Source: Streptomyces sp. NBC_00554 (lineage in GTDB: Bacteria > Actinomycetota > Actinomycetes > Streptomycetales > Streptomycetaceae). From it: DNA of 64,000 nt. Positions 62,269-64,000 of this stretch are shown here, one piece after another; position 1 is the first letter of the stretch; every line of letters begins with the position of its first letter. Below the pieces are notes generated by a model. The model was not told the DNA's origin and ran no database searches. It saw only the letters and a list, made by a program, of their open reading frames with translations. Position numbers and translations under genes: made by a program. The stretch is taken from the NCBI RefSeq assembly GCF_041431135.1, contig NZ_CP107799.1:1240001-1304000 (forward strand), in the 5' to 3' direction.

Positions 62269-63129
62269 GTGCGCGTTCTCGTCCTCACCAAGCCGTTCGG
62301 CGATCTGCCGCCCGGGGAACTCGCCGAGCAACTGGCGGAGGCCGGCGCGGACGGCGCCGACCTGCTCGTCAGGGACGGGCAGACCGTCACACCGGACACG
62401 TCGTGGCGGATGGCCGAGACGGCAAAGGCATTGCACTGCAACGGACTTGAGCTCGGCCAGGTCAGCACGGACCTGATCTCGGCGGACAGCGAGTCCGAAC
62501 GCGTCATCGGGCACTGCGCCGAGGCCGGCGTGTCCCAGGTACGCGTCGGGTTCTACCGCTACGACGCCGAACTCGACTACACCGCCGGCCTGGACCGGGC
62601 CCGCCGCGACCTCGCGAGCCTCGCCAACCTCGCCGCCCGCCACGGCGTCCGGCTCGTACTCGCGCTGCACCACGGCACCTTGCACCCCTCGGCCGCACAC
62701 GCGTCGCTGCTCCTGGACGGCCGCGAGGACGTACTCGTCCACCCCGACCCGGGCAATCAGGCCAAGGAGGGCGGCGAGCACTGGCGCCTCACGCTCGATG
62801 TCCTCGGCGGCCTCGACCGGGTCGGCTGCGTGGGCGTGAAGAACGCGGTATGGGAACCGGACGGTGCGCCCGGCTCCTGGAACTGCCGGTGGCAGCCGCT
62901 CGCCGACGGCGGCGTCGTCCCCTGGGCCACGATCCTGCCCGGTCTCCAAGAGCTCGGCTACACCGGCCCGTTCTCGCTGCACGTCCACTACCCGGCCGAC
63001 GACCCGCTCGCGGCGGTCCGCCGGGACCTCGGGTACCTGCGGGGACTCCGGTCCGGGCCGTTCCAGTCCAGGCCGTTCCGGTCCGAGCCGTTCCGGTCCG
63101 AGCCGGGGACCGCACCGCCCGCACGCTGA
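62269..63129 (+). CDS. Sugar phosphate isomerase/epimerase-like protein
   Basis: 286 residues, xylose-isomerase-like TIM barrel. It shows PPGELAEQLAEAGADGADLL, SQVRVGFYRYDAELDYTAGL, LVLALHHGTLHPSAAHASLL and VLVHPDPGNQAKEGGEHWRL, with GPFSLHVHYPADDPLAAVRR at the end. Metal-ligand positions (Glu, Asp, His, Glu) are only partly visible. GTG 62269 has AAGGGAG upstream. The last ~20 residues are low-complexity (PFQSRPFRSEPFRSEP), encoded by a 15-bp DNA repeat in three copies at about 63057-63101. It is followed by lacI 47 bp later and is divergent from the importer operon. Confidence 0.82.
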   Translation: MRVLVLTKPFGDLPPGELAEQLAEAGADGADLLVRDGQTVTPDTSWRMAETAKALHCNGLELGQVSTDLISADSESERVIGHCAEAGVSQVRVGFYRYDAELDYTAGLDRARRDLASLANLAARHGVRLVLALHHGTLHPSAAHASLLLDGREDVLVHPDPGNQAKEGGEHWRLTLDVLGGLDRVGCVGVKNAVWEPDGAPGSWNCRWQPLADGGVVPWATILPGLQELGYTGPFSLHVHYPADDPLAAVRRDLGYLRGLRSGPFQSRPFRSEPFRSEPGTAPPAR

Positions 63130-63176
63130 ACGACGAACTACGCTGACCACGGGACCGAGGGCACTGGGAGCAGGGC

Positions 63177-64000
63177 TTGGCTACTTCGAAAGCACCGGAC
63201 ACGACGGGAAATCCGGGAGGGTCCGCGGAGCCGCAACTGCCGGGCGACGGCCTGCCCGAGAAGCCTCGGACACCCGGCACGGCGAGCGGCTCCGCCGCGA
63301 AGAAGGCCCCGCGTCAGCGGCGGGTGACGATCACCGATGTGGGCACGGCGGCGGGAGTCTCCACCTCCACCGTCTCCCGGGTGCTCAACGGCACGGCCCG
63401 GGTCGACCCCGAGCTGGTGCGCCGGGTGGAGAGCGCCGTCGCCGAACTGGGCTACCGTCCCAACGCCGCCGCCCAGGGCCTGGCCCGCGGCGAGGCCGGT
63501 GCCATCGGCGTCCTCGTGCCCGATCTGGCCAACCCGTACTTCCCCGATGTCCTCAAATCAGTCTCCGCCGTCGCCCGTTCCAACGGACGGCGGGTGATGG
63601 TGATGGAGTCGGACGAGGATGCGGCCAGTGAGCACGAGCTCGCCGAGGACCTCATGCGCTGTTGCGACGGTGTGCTGCTGTGCTCCCCGCGCATGGACCG
63701 CACCGCGCTCATCGACCTGTCCTTGCGTGGCCACCCTGTCGTGCTGGTCAACCGGATCGTCCCCGGCCTCGGCATCCCCTCGGTCTCCGTCGACTTCTAC
63801 GGCGGCATGACCCTGGTCTGCGGTCACCTCACCCAGCTCGGGCACCGCCGCGTGGCGTATCTGAGCGGCCCCGAAGCGTCCTGGGCCAATGCCGAACGCA
63901 TCCGGGCCTTCGACGCCGCGGCGGCGTTCGGCGTCGATGTCACGGTCATCCCCTGCGGCCACACCGCACGACACGGCTATGCCGCGGCAGATGCCGTACG
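63177..64000 (+). CDS. LacI-family regulator of the third ABC locus (3' end outside the window)
   Basis: At least 274 residues. A disordered N-terminal extension of about 50 residues precedes the HTH (VTITDVGTAAGVSTSTVSRV and VLNGTARVDPELVRRVESAV). The sensor part starts IGVLVPDLANPYFPDVLKSV, with VDFYGGMTLVCGHLTQLGHR and RVAYLSGPEASWANAERIRA near the window edge. The start is a TTG at 63177 with GGGAGCAGGG upstream; a GTG at 63327 is the alternative. It follows the isomerase-like gene on the same strand and should bind the two sites at 62077 and 62195. The frame remains open at 64000. Confidence 0.87.
   Translation, partial: MATSKAPDTTGNPGGSAEPQLPGDGLPEKPRTPGTASGSAAKKAPRQRRVTITDVGTAAGVSTSTVSRVLNGTARVDPELVRRVESAVAELGYRPNAAAQGLARGEAGAIGVLVPDLANPYFPDVLKSVSAVARSNGRRVMVMESDEDAASEHELAEDLMRCCDGVLLCSPRMDRTALIDLSLRGHPVVLVNRIVPGLGIPSVSVDFYGGMTLVCGHLTQLGHRRVAYLSGPEASWANAERIRAFDAAAAFGVDVTVIPCGHTARHGYAAADAV

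Overview
The window is high-GC DNA (about 70 %) with GTG and TTG starts, G/C third codon positions, Tat-exported hydrolases, sugar ABC importers that lack their own ATPase, LacI regulators and an ECF41-type sigma factor. This points to a Streptomyces (or very close actinomycete) chromosome, probably an arm-proximal accessory stretch rich in carbohydrate-use and catabolic loci.

Layout. 1-3.8 kb: the start of an MmgE/PrpD gene, a decapitated TPP enzyme fused at its break to a scrap of a DUF1932 dehydrogenase, a second-type glycerol-3-phosphate dehydrogenase and a medium-chain dehydrogenase. 3.8-17.7 kb: an alpha-mannan locus with two GH76, one GH27+ricin lectin, one GH125, a clan GH-D (GH36-like) enzyme, a secreted beta-helix hydrolase, an ABC importer and a LacI regulator. 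Seven copies of a TGGAAACGTTTCCA-like operator tie these promoters together. 17.9-20.7 kb: small membrane or exported proteins (DUF305, DUF3105, DUF6153, a frameshifted gene, a lipoprotein). 21-25 kb: an rpoA copy outside any ribosomal-protein operon, followed by transposase debris. Next come an ECF41-type sigma factor and a SnoaL-LUD fusion protein sharing a symmetric divergent promoter, then more transposase and SDR debris, and a tRNA-Pro(GGG). 25-31.8 kb: DUF309, cobF, a DHA2 exporter with a C-terminal winged-helix-like tail, cobK, TauE/SafE, and a divergent MarR/yceI pair.

32-41.5 kb: a second LacI-ABC locus ending in a 1510-residue Tat-exported multidomain protein that I cannot place in a known enzyme family. 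Four TAGAAAACGGTTCCTA-like operators mark its promoters. 41.6-44.4 kb: a degenerate Nudix protein, a SpoIIE-type phosphatase and a LysR regulator. 44.7-51.2 kb: a tightly coupled operon of 5-oxoprolinase PxpABC, an MHS transporter, an SDR, a PLP aminotransferase and an RraA/HMG-aldolase family protein. Together they read as a pathway for a hydroxylated (perhaps methylated) pyroglutamate. 51.3-53.1 kb: an ABC exporter. 53.3-64 kb: a PL7 lyase, then a third LacI-ABC catabolic locus with an enolase-superfamily enzyme, two D-2-hydroxyacid dehydrogenases, an unrecognised barrel-like protein and a sugar isomerase-like protein. The last LacI gene runs off the window.

How it works together: three separate LacI-controlled importers each sit beside their own polymer- or acid-degrading enzymes and have their own operator sequence. 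None encodes an ATPase, so all three probably share a chromosomal MsiK-type ATPase outside the window.
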